DNA from: Rhodophyticola sp. CCM32
GTDB lineage: Bacteria; Pseudomonadota; Alphaproteobacteria; Rhodobacterales; Rhodobacteraceae
Assembly (NCBI RefSeq): GCF_004751985.1
Contig: NZ_CP038492.1
Coordinates: 3,038,001-3,102,000, forward strand
Direction of reading: 5' to 3'
Length of the DNA: 64,000 nt
This document shows positions 27,771-35,201 of the stretch, piece by piece (the first letter of the stretch is position 1; each line of letters begins with the position of its first letter). Both the position numbers and the translations under genes were made by a program. The notes under the pieces were generated by a model, which was not told where the DNA came from, made no database searches, and was given only the letters and a program-made list of their open reading frames with translations.

Positions 27771-28097
27771 ATGCTTAAGAGCCATGCGAAATACAATCTG
27801 GGCCAGGTGGTTCGGCACAAAAAACACCCGTTTCGCGGGGTTGTGTTTGATATAGACCCTGAGTTTTCCAATACCGAGGAATGGTATGATGCCATCCCCG
27901 AGGGCAGCCGCCCGTCCCGTGCGCAGCCATTCTATCATCTTCTGGCCGAGAATGATCAGACCTATTACGTGGCCTATGTGTCTGAACAAAATCTGGTGCC
28001 TGACAATACCGGGGAACCGGTTGATCACCCCGACCTGCCCGAGCTTTTCGGGGATTTTCAGGATGGTCGTTATCCGCTGGAATATCAGCTGAACTGA
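27771..28097 (+). CDS. hspQ: Heat shock protein HspQ
   Basis: A 108-residue HspQ/YccV-family protein. SHAKYNLGQVVRHKKHPFRGVVFDIDPEFSNTEEWYDAIP and QPFYHLLAENDQTYYVAYVSEQNLVPD are the family hallmarks. In E. coli, HspQ is a small DNA-associated heat-shock protein and a Lon specificity enhancer. The 269 bp upstream hold no gene; they include a CCCTAT box near 27700, reminiscent of an alphaproteobacterial RpoH -10, and the possible thermometer hairpin. It converges on ggt across repeat copy B. Confidence 0.93.
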   Translation: MLKSHAKYNLGQVVRHKKHPFRGVVFDIDPEFSNTEEWYDAIPEGSRPSRAQPFYHLLAENDQTYYVAYVSEQNLVPDNTGEPVDHPDLPELFGDFQDGRYPLEYQLN

Positions 28098-28489
28098 GTT
28101 ACGGCTTTTCGGGTTTCACCTGAAACAGATCGTATTGAAAAACGCGTTCGAGCCAAAGGCGATAGCTTCGGCCTGGAACTCTGCTCAACCCCACATCACC
28201 TTCCCGCCCGGACCGCCCCACGGGCGGGCGCTTCTCGCCCACCCCTCGGTTCGGGCGCTGCCCTCCGTGTCATACATGTATGTTGCAAAATTTTGGACCG
28301 GTGCTTGAGATGCAGCTTTTTCGATGCAAGGTTTACCCGAAACGCTTTTGGTCAGCTTTCGGGTTTATCAATCGGCAGACCGGACGCCGGCGACCTCTGC
28401 CTGCGTCTGGGCCGGCGAAAGCGAGGTGATCTCCGCCCTGGCGTTGGCGACAGGTGTTTTTACAGGTGTGACAGGCATGGCGGTTTCTC
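28098..28489. other. 392-bp spacer without a supported gene
   Basis: Between the convergent hspQ and ggt genes. The left part holds repeat copy B (28199-28297). The rest has open frames on the plus strand without a recognisable product or ribosome site, and I see no RNA gene. Confidence 0.6.
28199..28297 (-). repeat. Intergenic repeat, family 1, copy B
   Basis: Read on the minus strand: TTTTGCAACATACATGTATG, then GAGGGCAGCGCCCGAACCG, AGGGGTGGGCG and a GC-rich inverted segment. It is in opposite orientation to copies A, C and D and again between convergent genes. Confidence 0.75.
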
Positions 28490-30070
28490 TCAATATCCAA
28501 GTGCGCAACCGTCTTTGCGCGGGTCAGACCCACCTTGCAACACCCCGGTGGCGGCATCGATGCGAATGGCCTGCGCCCCGCCGATCGGCAGGGCCGGGAT
28601 GTTGAGCTTGTGGCCTTTGGCCTCCAGCGCCTGCCGCACATCCGGCGCATAGCCGCGTTCGATATTCACATGGCCGCCATCGGCAAACAGGCGCGGCGCA
28701 TCAATTGCGGCCTGTGGGCTCATCCCGAAATCGACGATATTGCTCAGAAAACGGGCATGTCCTGTCGCCTGATACTGGCCCCCCATGACGCCAAAGGGCA
28801 TCACACTGCCACCTGACTCGCGGATCATGCCGGGAATGATGGTGTGCATCGGGCGTTTGCCCGGCCCGGCCTCGTTCGGGTGGCCCTTGATCAGGTTGAA
28901 CCCGGCACCCCGGTTCTGGAACAGAATGCCGAATTTGTTGCTGGCCAGACCTGATCCGAAACTGTGGAAGATCGAATAGATCAGCGACACGGCCATCCGA
29001 TCCCGGTCGACCACGGTGATATAGATCGTCTCTTTATGTACGGCATCTGACAGGGCTGTCGGATTGGCCATTGCCCGGTCCGGGTCGATCAGGGCGGCCA
29101 GCGCTTTGGCGGTGTCAGACGCGGTCAGGTGATCGGCGCGGGGGCTGTGGCCCGGGTCGCCGATAAAGCGGTTCCGCGCATCATAGGCCAGTTTGGTGGC
29201 TTCCAGCTCAAGATGCGCGCGTTCGACCCCCCAGGGCGCCATTTCCGCGATATCGAAGCCGGACAGCATATTGGCCAGCAGGATCGCGGTGGACCCCTGA
29301 CCATTGGGCGGCAGTTCAATCAGTTCCGCCCCCTTATAATGCGTGCGGACCGGGGTCACGCTGTCACAGGCGGTTGCGGCAAAATCATCCCTGGTATGGG
29401 TGCCGCCAAGCGCTTGCAGACTGTCCACCATATCGGCCGCGACCTCACCTTCGTAAAACCCGGCGCGACCCTCGGCGGCGATCCTGCGCAGAACGTCGGC
29501 CTGGCCCTGCGCGCGGAATATCTGCCCCGGTTGCGGCACCGCACCCTTCAGCAGGAACCGGTCCCGGGCCACCCCCGTAAGCGCCGCATCGCTTTCCGCC
29601 CAATCCGCGGAGACACGCGGGGCGACGGGCACGCCGGCTTCGGCATAGTGGATTGCCGGGGCCAGAATATCGGGCAGCGGCATCTGCCCCAGATCGCTGT
29701 GCAGGCGGCAAAACCCGTCCACCGCGCCGGGCACGGTCACGGCGGCCGGATGGTTCAGGGGTATGATGTCATGCCCTGCTGCGCGCAGGGTATCGGCGGA
29801 CAGGCCAGCCGGTGCGCGGCCCGAGGCGTTTAATCCGATGATCCGATCACTGTTGCCCGGTTTGACCAGCGCAAACATGTCGCCGCCCAGCCCGGTCATC
29901 TGCGGTTCGCAGAACCCCAGCAGAACCGCCGCGCCAATGGCCGCATCCACCGCATTGCCACCCTGTTCCAGCAGGTTGATCGCGGTTTTCGCGGCCAGAG
30001 GATGCGATGTTGCACACATCCCGTTTTCGGCGAAAACCGGTGACCGGCCCGGATGATGGAAATCGCGCAT
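28490..30070 (-). CDS. ggt: Gamma-glutamyltransferase family protein
   Basis: A 526-residue Ntn-hydrolase precursor. NGMCATSHPLAAKTAINLLEQGGNAVDAAIGAA and GLGGDMFALV open the large subunit. The predicted autocleavage/nucleophile Thr348 is in KETIYITVVDRDRMAVS, aligned with the TTHxSVVDxxGNAVS of classical enzymes, and FGSGLASNKFGILFQNRGAGF follows. The altered context (TIY instead of TTH) places it in the broader family, possibly a glutathione or cephalosporin/acyl hydrolase. No signal peptide is seen, so it is probably cytoplasmic. It is leftward and convergent with hspQ. Confidence 0.88.
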   Translation of the reverse strand: MRDFHHPGRSPVFAENGMCATSHPLAAKTAINLLEQGGNAVDAAIGAAVLLGFCEPQMTGLGGDMFALVKPGNSDRIIGLNASGRAPAGLSADTLRAAGHDIIPLNHPAAVTVPGAVDGFCRLHSDLGQMPLPDILAPAIHYAEAGVPVAPRVSADWAESDAALTGVARDRFLLKGAVPQPGQIFRAQGQADVLRRIAAEGRAGFYEGEVAADMVDSLQALGGTHTRDDFAATACDSVTPVRTHYKGAELIELPPNGQGSTAILLANMLSGFDIAEMAPWGVERAHLELEATKLAYDARNRFIGDPGHSPRADHLTASDTAKALAALIDPDRAMANPTALSDAVHKETIYITVVDRDRMAVSLIYSIFHSFGSGLASNKFGILFQNRGAGFNLIKGHPNEAGPGKRPMHTIIPGMIRESGGSVMPFGVMGGQYQATGHARFLSNIVDFGMSPQAAIDAPRLFADGGHVNIERGYAPDVRQALEAKGHKLNIPALPIGGAQAIRIDAATGVLQGGSDPRKDGCALGY

Positions 30071-30140
30071 GCCCGTTATGCTCCCGATATCTGTTCTGGG
30101 ATCAAATTAGGCGATGTGCGGTGGGGAACAAGCGGGAAAC

Positions 30141-30211
30141 CTGCATAGTACCTCGACGTCGCGCCGCTGGGTGGGGGCTTTAAGACACGACGCCGAGGGA
30201 AGCCTATGCAG
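30141..30211. other. Long imperfect inverted repeat, 71 nt
   Basis: CTGCATAG (30141-30148) pairs with CTATGCAG (30204-30211), and CCTCGACGTCG (30151-30161) with CGACGCCGAGG (30188-30198) with one mismatch: 18 of 19 pairs around a 26-nt loop. It lies in the 238-bp spacer between the ggt start and the 3' end of the kinase gene. It could be a structured RNA, an operator or a miniature element. Confidence 0.55.
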
Positions 30212-30308
30212 CTACAAAACCGTTTATGGCTGTGTATAAGGGCCAGTTTGCGGAGCGATTGTGACCCTATCGTGGCAATTTGCCCCCATGCAAAGCATTC
30301 CTGACATG

Positions 30309-30824
30309 TCAGTCGAGCGGCCCTGGCGGGGGGGCAATCGAGAAGCTCAGATGATTTTCGTAGCCCTGCCTGCTATAGCGCAAATCCGAGGCAAGCTGGT
30401 GAATAAGCCCCCAGCCAAAGCCACCTTCGGGCAGGGTTTCAACCTTGGTCTGATCAAGGTGATGGGCCTTGGGTTGCGGCAGTTGGTCGTTGGGCATGGC
30501 GCAGCCGCAATCGCAGACGGCGCAGGTCACCAGCGCGGTTGCGGCGGTCACGGAGATATAGATCGTCGCGTCATCCCGATGCGCATAGGCATGTTCCACG
30601 ATGTTGTTCAGCACTTCGGCCAGCACCAGTGTCACTGCCCGGGCATGATCCCGGCTGATTTTCCGCCGGTCCATATGCCTGCCGATCCGGGTCAGGGCGC
30701 GGCGAATCTCATTCGGGTGGCCCGGAAAATCGAGGCAGAGGGTCATATCCGCCCGGGTTTCGATCTGTCTGGCAGGCTCGGTCACGGCGTCATTGCTTTG
30801 CTCACGGGTGGTCTTGCTGTTCAA
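30309..30824 (-). CDS. RsbW-like anti-sigma factor serine kinase / ATP-binding protein
   Basis: A 171-residue GHKL-type ATPase. N box LVLAEVLNNIVEHAY with the Mg-ligand Asn, a degenerate G1 box (VCDCGCAM) and G2 box EGGFGWGLIHQLA. This matches the HATPase_c_2 anti-sigma kinases (RsbW/SpoIIAB class) that phosphorylate STAS antagonists. It begins with TTG at 30822-30824, 9 nt after the STAS gene's stop and behind a GACGGGAA site; an internal ATG at 30746 would lose conserved sequence only marginally. With the STAS gene it forms a partner-switch pair. No cognate sigma factor or PP2C phosphatase is in the window. Confidence 0.82.
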   Translation of the reverse strand: MNSKTTREQSNDAVTEPARQIETRADMTLCLDFPGHPNEIRRALTRIGRHMDRRKISRDHARAVTLVLAEVLNNIVEHAYAHRDDATIYISVTAATALVTCAVCDCGCAMPNDQLPQPKAHHLDQTKVETLPEGGFGWGLIHQLASDLRYSRQGYENHLSFSIAPPPGPLD

Positions 30825-30833
30825 AGGTTCCCG

Positions 30834-31187
30834 TCACCCGGCCGAAAGTGTCGCCCCATGGGCTGCAACCGCCTGTGGTACATCCTCGTGAATATTGAAA
30901 ACCGTGTTCATCCGGGTCAATGTCATCACCTTGGTGACGGTCGGTTGCAGCCCTGCCAGATCCAGCACCCGGCCCGCGCCCAGCAATTTACGGGCTGCGA
31001 CCAGCGCGCCCAGACCGCTTGAATCCAGAAAATTCACCTTTCCCAGGTTCAGCACAACCGGGCCTGTGTCGTCTTCGATCAGGGCGCGAAAACTGTCTTT
31101 GAACTGAATCGCGACCGAGGCGTCTATCCGGTCTTCCTCCACATGGATGATCGTGATCGGCCCTGCGGTTTCTCTGACGAGGTTCAT
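30834..31187 (-). CDS. STAS-domain anti-sigma factor antagonist
   Basis: A 117-residue SpoIIAA/RsbV-type protein. DRIDASVAIQFKDSFRALIEDD, VVLNLGKVNFLDSSGLGALV and the helix AARKLLGAGRVLDLAGL are typical; the Ser in FLDSSGLG is the expected phosphorylation site. The ATG at 31185-31187 has GGAAGGA upstream, and a much longer in-frame reading to 31346 would overlap the divergent thiolase gene. It forms an operon with the kinase gene immediately downstream. The pair should control a sigma factor or another output by partner switching. Confidence 0.88.
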   Translation of the reverse strand: MNLVRETAGPITIIHVEEDRIDASVAIQFKDSFRALIEDDTGPVVLNLGKVNFLDSSGLGALVAARKLLGAGRVLDLAGLQPTVTKVMTLTRMNTVFNIHEDVPQAVAAHGATLSAG

Positions 31188-31279
31188 AGCTGTTCCTTCC
31201 GCCTTTGCTGCGGTACAGCCTAGACGGCAATCCTTACCATTCGGTATCGAAGGGGAACGGATGAGATGTGGAGGATGAC

Positions 31280-32458
31280 ATGGAAAAGGTTGTGATCTGC
31301 GGTGCCGCCCGCACACCGATGGGTGGGTTTCAGGGTGCGTTCGCACCGGTCCCTGCGGCGGATCTGGGGGGTGTTGCGATCAAGGCGGCGCTGGCGCAGG
31401 CAGGCGCCGCGCCCGATCAGGTCGATGAACTGCTGATGGGCTGTGTTCTGCCCGCCGGTCAGGGGCAGGCCCCGGCCCGGCAGGCCGGGTTCAAGGCGGG
31501 CCTTGGTCAGGAGGTGCCGGCCACCACGCTGAACAAGATGTGCGGTTCCGGCATGAAGGCCGCGATGATCGCCTATGACCAGCTGGCGCTTGGACAGACC
31601 GATCTGGTCGTCGCAGGTGGCATGGAAAGCATGACCAACGCGCCTTACCTTTTGCCCGATATGCGCGGCGGGGCCCGCATCGGCCATGGCGGGACCATCG
31701 ACCATATGTTCCTGGATGGTCTTGAAGATGCCTATGACAAGGGCCGCCTGATGGGCAGTTTTGCCGAGGATTGCGCCGAGAAATATCAGTTCACCCGCGC
31801 GGCGCAGGATGAATATGCGCTGACCTCTTTGTCCAACGCGCTGGCGGCGATCGACAGCGGTGCCTTCGCCGATGAGGTGACGCCGGTGACGGTTGCGACC
31901 CGCAAGGGCAGCACAGAGATTTCCGTCGATGAACAGCCCGGCAATGCCCGCCCCGACAAGATCCCGCAGCTGAAACCCGCGTTTCGCAAAGACGGTACGG
32001 TCACGGCGGCCAATGCCTCCTCCATCTCTGATGGGGCCGCGGCCCTGCTCCTTGCCCGCGAAACCGCTGCCGGTGAAAAGGGCCTGCCGATCCGCGCCCG
32101 CATCCTTGGCCATGCCTCCCACGCGCAGGAACCGGGCTGGTTTACCACTGCCCCCGTACCCGCCGCCGAAAAGCTTCTCACCCGCCTTGGCTGGACGCCC
32201 GAAGATGTGGACCTCTGGGAGATCAACGAGGCCTTTGCCGTCGTTCCCATGGCTTTCATGCAGGCCTTCAACCTGACGCGCGACAAGGTCAATGTGAATG
32301 GCGGGGCCTGTGCGCTTGGTCATCCGATTGGCGCGTCCGGGGCCCGTATCATGGTGACGCTTCTCAACGCGCTGGAAAAACGTGATCTGAAACGCGGTAT
32401 CGCCACTATTTGTATCGGCGGCGGCGAAGGCACCGCGATTGCCATTGAACGGGTCTGA
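31280..32458 (+). CDS. Acetyl-CoA C-acetyltransferase (thiolase)
   Basis: A 392-residue thiolase. The acyl-accepting Cys88 is in TLNKMCGSGMKA, the conserved VVAGGMESMTNAPY follows, INEAFAVVPMA is present, and the C-terminal VNVNGGACALGHPIGASGAR carries the His while TICIGGGEG carries the second Cys. Length and motifs fit biosynthetic or degradative thiolase II (AtoB/PhaA type). The ATG at 31280 has a perfect GGAGGA 6 nt upstream; a GTG 12 nt earlier is less likely. It is divergent from the STAS gene (92 bp). No phaB or phaC is next to it. Confidence 0.93.
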   Translation: MEKVVICGAARTPMGGFQGAFAPVPAADLGGVAIKAALAQAGAAPDQVDELLMGCVLPAGQGQAPARQAGFKAGLGQEVPATTLNKMCGSGMKAAMIAYDQLALGQTDLVVAGGMESMTNAPYLLPDMRGGARIGHGGTIDHMFLDGLEDAYDKGRLMGSFAEDCAEKYQFTRAAQDEYALTSLSNALAAIDSGAFADEVTPVTVATRKGSTEISVDEQPGNARPDKIPQLKPAFRKDGTVTAANASSISDGAAALLLARETAAGEKGLPIRARILGHASHAQEPGWFTTAPVPAAEKLLTRLGWTPEDVDLWEINEAFAVVPMAFMQAFNLTRDKVNVNGGACALGHPIGASGARIMVTLLNALEKRDLKRGIATICIGGGEGTAIAIERV

Positions 32459-32543
32459 CCTTCTCTGCTTCATAAATATCCCGGAAAGCGTGAGGTTCTC
32501 CAATCCCACCCCGCGCTCCTGTCACATACCAAAGGCTCAGGCC

Positions 32544-33020
32544 ATGCATGCGGATTACACAGCCCTCGCAAAAACAATCGCAAGCCTCACCGAGGGCGAA
32601 ACTGATGAGGTCGCGCTCATGGCAACCCTTGTCTGCGAGGTTCACCATTCGGATGACCGGTTCGACTGGACCGGGTTTTACCGGGTCACCGCCCCGCAGA
32701 TGATGAAAATCGGCCCCTATCAGGGTGGCCATGGCTGTCTGCAAATCCCGTTTTCCCGGGGTGTCTGCGGCGCGGCGGCACGCACGGGTCAGGTGCAACT
32801 TGTGAAGGATGTGGAGGCGTTTCCGGGCCATATCGCCTGCGCGTCTTCCACCCGGTCAGAGCTTGTTCTCCCGGTCTGGAATGCTGCGGGGAATCTGATC
32901 GCGGTTTTCGATATCGACAGTGATCAACCGGATGCGTTCACCACGGAAGATGCCGATAATCTGGCCGACATCCTGGCCAGCACCTTTGCGGGTAAAAGCA
33001 GCGCAGCCTCAACCGATTAA
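32544..33020 (+). CDS. msrC: Free methionine (R)-sulfoxide reductase (GAF domain)
   Basis: A 158-residue GAF-domain enzyme of the fRMsr family that reduces free Met-R-sulfoxide. FDWTGFYRV, KIGPYQGGHGC, GVCGAAARTGQ, FPGHIACASSTRSELVLP and AVFDIDSDQPDAFTTED are diagnostic. The three cysteines are Cys65, Cys75 and Cys99, with the 10- and 24-residue spacing I recall for E. coli YebR. The final residues (SAASTD) and stop codon lie inside a 27-bp sequence identical to the end of the IS6 remnant at 42.46 kb, so the C-terminus has been replaced or extended by an IS end. It is probably still functional, as the GAF core is complete. Confidence 0.9.
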   Translation: MHADYTALAKTIASLTEGETDEVALMATLVCEVHHSDDRFDWTGFYRVTAPQMMKIGPYQGGHGCLQIPFSRGVCGAAARTGQVQLVKDVEAFPGHIACASSTRSELVLPVWNAAGNLIAVFDIDSDQPDAFTTEDADNLADILASTFAGKSSAASTD

Positions 33021-33028
33021 TGCAACAG
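33002..33028 (+). repeat. Solo IS6-family terminal sequence (27 bp)
   Basis: Exactly matches, in inverted orientation, 42458-42484 of the IS6-family remnant. It includes TGCAACAGTC, the terminal inverted repeat, at its right end. It joins the msrC 3' end to a 5'-truncated brnT fragment, marking a scar of IS-mediated rearrangement. Confidence 0.8.
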
Positions 33029-33177
33029 TCTCTGGAGAAGACAGGTTCAAGGTGATCGGCGTTGTGGATGAGAAGGTGTTTACCGGCGTGTTCACCTGGC
33101 AGGATGAACGGCCCCGCTTCATTTCTGTGAGAAGGAGCAACAAAGGTGAAGAAAGAGCATATTATTTTGTCTTCTGA
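33029..33177 (+). pseudogene. brnT: BrnT-family toxin, 3' fragment
   Basis: The reading frame ending at 33177 encodes EDRFKVIGVVDEKVFTGVFT, then WQDERPRFISVRRSNKGEER and AYYF, which is the C-terminal half of a BrnT ribonuclease toxin (the ERF...IGxxxxxxVVVYT...RIISARKAxxxERxxY pattern). The N-terminal half, with the WDxxKxxxNxxKHG start, is absent: upstream the frame runs into the IS end and msrC. The toxin is therefore inactive. It overlaps the antitoxin-like gene by 32 bp, as in intact modules. Confidence 0.65.
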
Positions 33178-33424
33178 TCCATCGGACCCAGAAGATTTTG
33201 AAGTGACACAAAAGGCAATGGATCGTGGTCAGCGGGCCCGGCTGATACGCAAGACCAGAACCGGGCTTGGCCTTTCGCAGACTGAATTTGCCAGCCGCTT
33301 CCACGTGCCTGTCGGTACACTTCGTGATTGGGAGCAGGCACGGGCGACAGCCCCCGACTTTGCTGTGGCCTATGTGCAGGTTATTGGGCAGCACCCTGAT
33401 ATCGTGGCGAAAGCTGTCGCATAA
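33146..33424 (+). CDS. XRE-type helix-turn-helix antitoxin (partner of BrnT)
   Basis: A 92-residue HTH protein: DPSDPEDFEVTQKAMDRGQRARLIRKTR, then GLGLSQTEFASRFHVPVGTL (the helix-turn-helix, residues 39-60) and RDWEQARATAPDFAVAYVQVI. This is the DNA-binding antitoxin usually found directly after a BrnT toxin; it is distinct from the ribbon-helix-helix BrnA. The start is GTG at 33146 with GGAG 10-13 nt upstream. Since the toxin gene is truncated, this is an orphan antitoxin that could still act as a repressor or anti-addiction factor. Confidence 0.8.
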   Translation: MKKEHIILSSDPSDPEDFEVTQKAMDRGQRARLIRKTRTGLGLSQTEFASRFHVPVGTLRDWEQARATAPDFAVAYVQVIGQHPDIVAKAVA

Positions 33425-33615
33425 GAGCGGCGGAGCCTCTGATGAGCTGAGGTTCAGCCCTGATCAGGCTTGAATTACAGGCACAAAATTAAACTAAACA
33501 GTTTGGTTCAAAAACCTGCCGGACCGGTTCAAGTTTCATCCTCTGCCCATCCCCATCTCCCATTCATGAAGCGCAGGCCAGAGCGGTCTGCCAGATGATC
33601 AACGGAGATAAGATC

Positions 33616-33942
33616 ATGACACGCACATTTCTTCCCCTCGGCGCCGTTCTGGCCGTTACCCTTGCCCTGCCTGCTGTTGCTGACGATGCCCAACTGGCGG
33701 CGTCGGTTGGTGTTGAACCCGGTGTTTACACCACGTCAGAGCTGATTCAGCTGTCCAACGCGCTGGCTGATGACGATGCGATCACCGTGAACCACATCCT
33801 GCGGGACGGGCGCGAAACAGTGTCGACACAGAACAGCGTGACCAATCAGGGCGATCAGCAACTGGCGGCTTTTCTGGGTGTGAACGCAGCCGATTATACC
33901 ACGGCTGAACTGACAGCGATGTATATCGACGCGGTCGATTGA
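33616..33942 (+). CDS. Small secreted protein with two internal repeats, unknown function
   Basis: A 108-residue exported protein: signal peptide MTRTFLPLGAVLAVTLALPAVA, then two copies of one motif. Copy 1 reads QLAASVGVEPGVYTTSEL with IQLSNALADDD; copy 2 reads QLAAFLGVNAADYTTAEL with TAMYIDAVD. Each is about 28 residues, separated by a Thr/Asn/Gln-rich linker. I do not recognise a named family. A CGGAG site lies 8-12 nt before the ATG at 33616, and a short terminator follows. It stands alone between the toxin-antitoxin remnant and the B12 operon. Confidence 0.75.
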   Translation: MTRTFLPLGAVLAVTLALPAVADDAQLAASVGVEPGVYTTSELIQLSNALADDDAITVNHILRDGRETVSTQNSVTNQGDQQLAAFLGVNAADYTTAELTAMYIDAVD

Positions 33943-33953
33943 TCGGCCCCATA

Positions 33954-33972
33954 CCCCGGTTGCGGGGCTTTT
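33954..33972 (+). terminator. Rho-independent terminator, short
   Basis: CCCCG / CGGGG stem with a GTTG loop and a following CTTTT, 12 nt after the stop of the small secreted protein. It lies in the convergent junction with tonB. Confidence 0.6.
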
Positions 33973-34014
33973 ACAGACGGGCGCATCCCTGATGTCGCCC
34001 GTCTTGTTTTTGCG

Positions 34015-34818
34015 TTACAGAAACCGAATTGGCAGATCAAACCTGTAACTCGGTTCTGACAGGCCCTCGGGCGCGGCGGGGAAATGGCCCGCGCGCTGCA
34101 CCGCGCGCAGGCCCGCCTGATCAATCTGCGCATTGCCCGATGACCGGGCCACAGCCACATGTTGCAACCGGCCATCCCGCCCGATGCGCAATTGCAGGGT
34201 CACGACGCCCTGCCCGGTCACCCGGGGTTTGCGTCGTTCAATCCGCGCATTGATCTGCGCGCCCCAGCGGGCCATCAGGCTTTGACGTGCGGCTGAGGAC
34301 AAGGTTGCCACAGGCGCGGTTTCTGATGCGCCCCGTGCCGCGCCATTGCCTTGTCCTGCTGCGGTTCGGCGGGTCTGTGCCGGACCGGGCGAGGTTGATG
34401 CTTGAGGGGCGCGCTGCGGGCGGTCAGCGGGCCGGGCCACAGGCCGTTGCGACAGGGTGACTGCTTGGGGCCTGCGGTCGCTGACATCCGCCTGTGGCGT
34501 GCTTTCCGGCAAAGCCGGGGCGGCAAGATCAGACGGCAATGGGAGCGCGGGGCGGGTATCCTCTGTTGCCGCCGGGCGGGGCATTTCAGCCATGTCTGCG
34601 CTTACAGGCTGCATGGTCTGCGGTTGCGTGATCTGGGGCGGGGCGGTCCAGCGGGCCACCATCGCGCCCATATCGCCGGTGGCGGCCTGCAATGTCGCGC
34701 GATCCTCGCCGCCCTGCCCCGCGCCCGCGGCACCGCTGCCGGGCAGCTGCACAAGGGCCGCCGCATGCACCGCAACCGAAAGCGCCAGAAAGGTGATGAT
34801 ATGCAGCATCCGCTTCAT
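34015..34818 (-). CDS. tonB: TonB-family energy transducer, last gene of the B12 operon
   Basis: A 267-residue TonB-like protein. The single N-terminal membrane anchor is MLHIITFLALSVAVHAAALV, a Pro/Ala/Gln-rich periplasm-spanning region covers residues 40-170, and the C-terminal TonB domain contains RIGRDGRLQHVAVARSSGNA and QIDQAGLRAVQRAGHFP. It transmits proton-motive force from ExbB/ExbD to outer-membrane receptors; here the obvious client is BtuB at the head of the same operon. Its ATG overlaps the exbD2 stop by 4 bp. Confidence 0.88.
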   Translation of the reverse strand: MKRMLHIITFLALSVAVHAAALVQLPGSGAAGAGQGGEDRATLQAATGDMGAMVARWTAPPQITQPQTMQPVSADMAEMPRPAATEDTRPALPLPSDLAAPALPESTPQADVSDRRPQAVTLSQRPVARPADRPQRAPQASTSPGPAQTRRTAAGQGNGAARGASETAPVATLSSAARQSLMARWGAQINARIERRKPRVTGQGVVTLQLRIGRDGRLQHVAVARSSGNAQIDQAGLRAVQRAGHFPAAPEGLSEPSYRFDLPIRFL

Positions 34819-35201
34819 GGATGCCCCGCGATCAGGGTGATCCCGGCAATCCCGCTTTCCGCCAGACGGGGCAGAAGTTCTGCCAGACCGGCGGCTTGCA
34901 GGTCTGCATCTGCCCGGATGGCAAGCGGGCCCGCATCTGCAGGGCGCTGGCGCAGCGCCTCGAACACCTCGGCATCGCGGGCGGTCTCATAGGCCAGCAT
35001 TCCATCGGTGGCGATGTAAAGCGTATCGGGCGCCGGACCCGCCGGGTCGGCGCGGGCTTCGGGCGGCGTCACCGGAAACGGCTCTGGCGGGGCGATTTGG
35101 GCCGTCATCAGGAAGAAGATCAGCAGCAGGAACACCAGATTGATCATCGGCACGATGCTTTGCCCGTGTCTGCGCCTTTGCAGGGGGCCAAACTGCATCA
35201 T
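34815..35201 (-). CDS. exbD: ExbD-family protein 2 (membrane Asp replaced by Asn)
   Basis: A 128-residue ExbD/TolR-type protein with one N-terminal helix, VPMINLVFLLLIFFLMTAQI, and a periplasmic domain ending in LPRLAESGIAGITLIAGH. In ExbD and TolR an aspartate in this helix (P-x-I-D) is essential for proton use; here the position is Asn21, while the neighbouring paralog keeps Asp21. It is therefore probably a structural partner, with the Asp of ExbD1 serving the heterodimer. Start and stop both overlap neighbours by 4 bp. Confidence 0.88.
   Translation of the reverse strand: MMQFGPLQRRRHGQSIVPMINLVFLLLIFFLMTAQIAPPEPFPVTPPEARADPAGPAPDTLYIATDGMLAYETARDAEVFEALRQRPADAGPLAIRADADLQAAGLAELLPRLAESGIAGITLIAGHP

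Noticed and set aside
28293..28652. Plus-strand open frames between hspQ and ggt
   Set aside because: They overlap the end of ggt antisense, lack a ribosome site and show no family resemblance.
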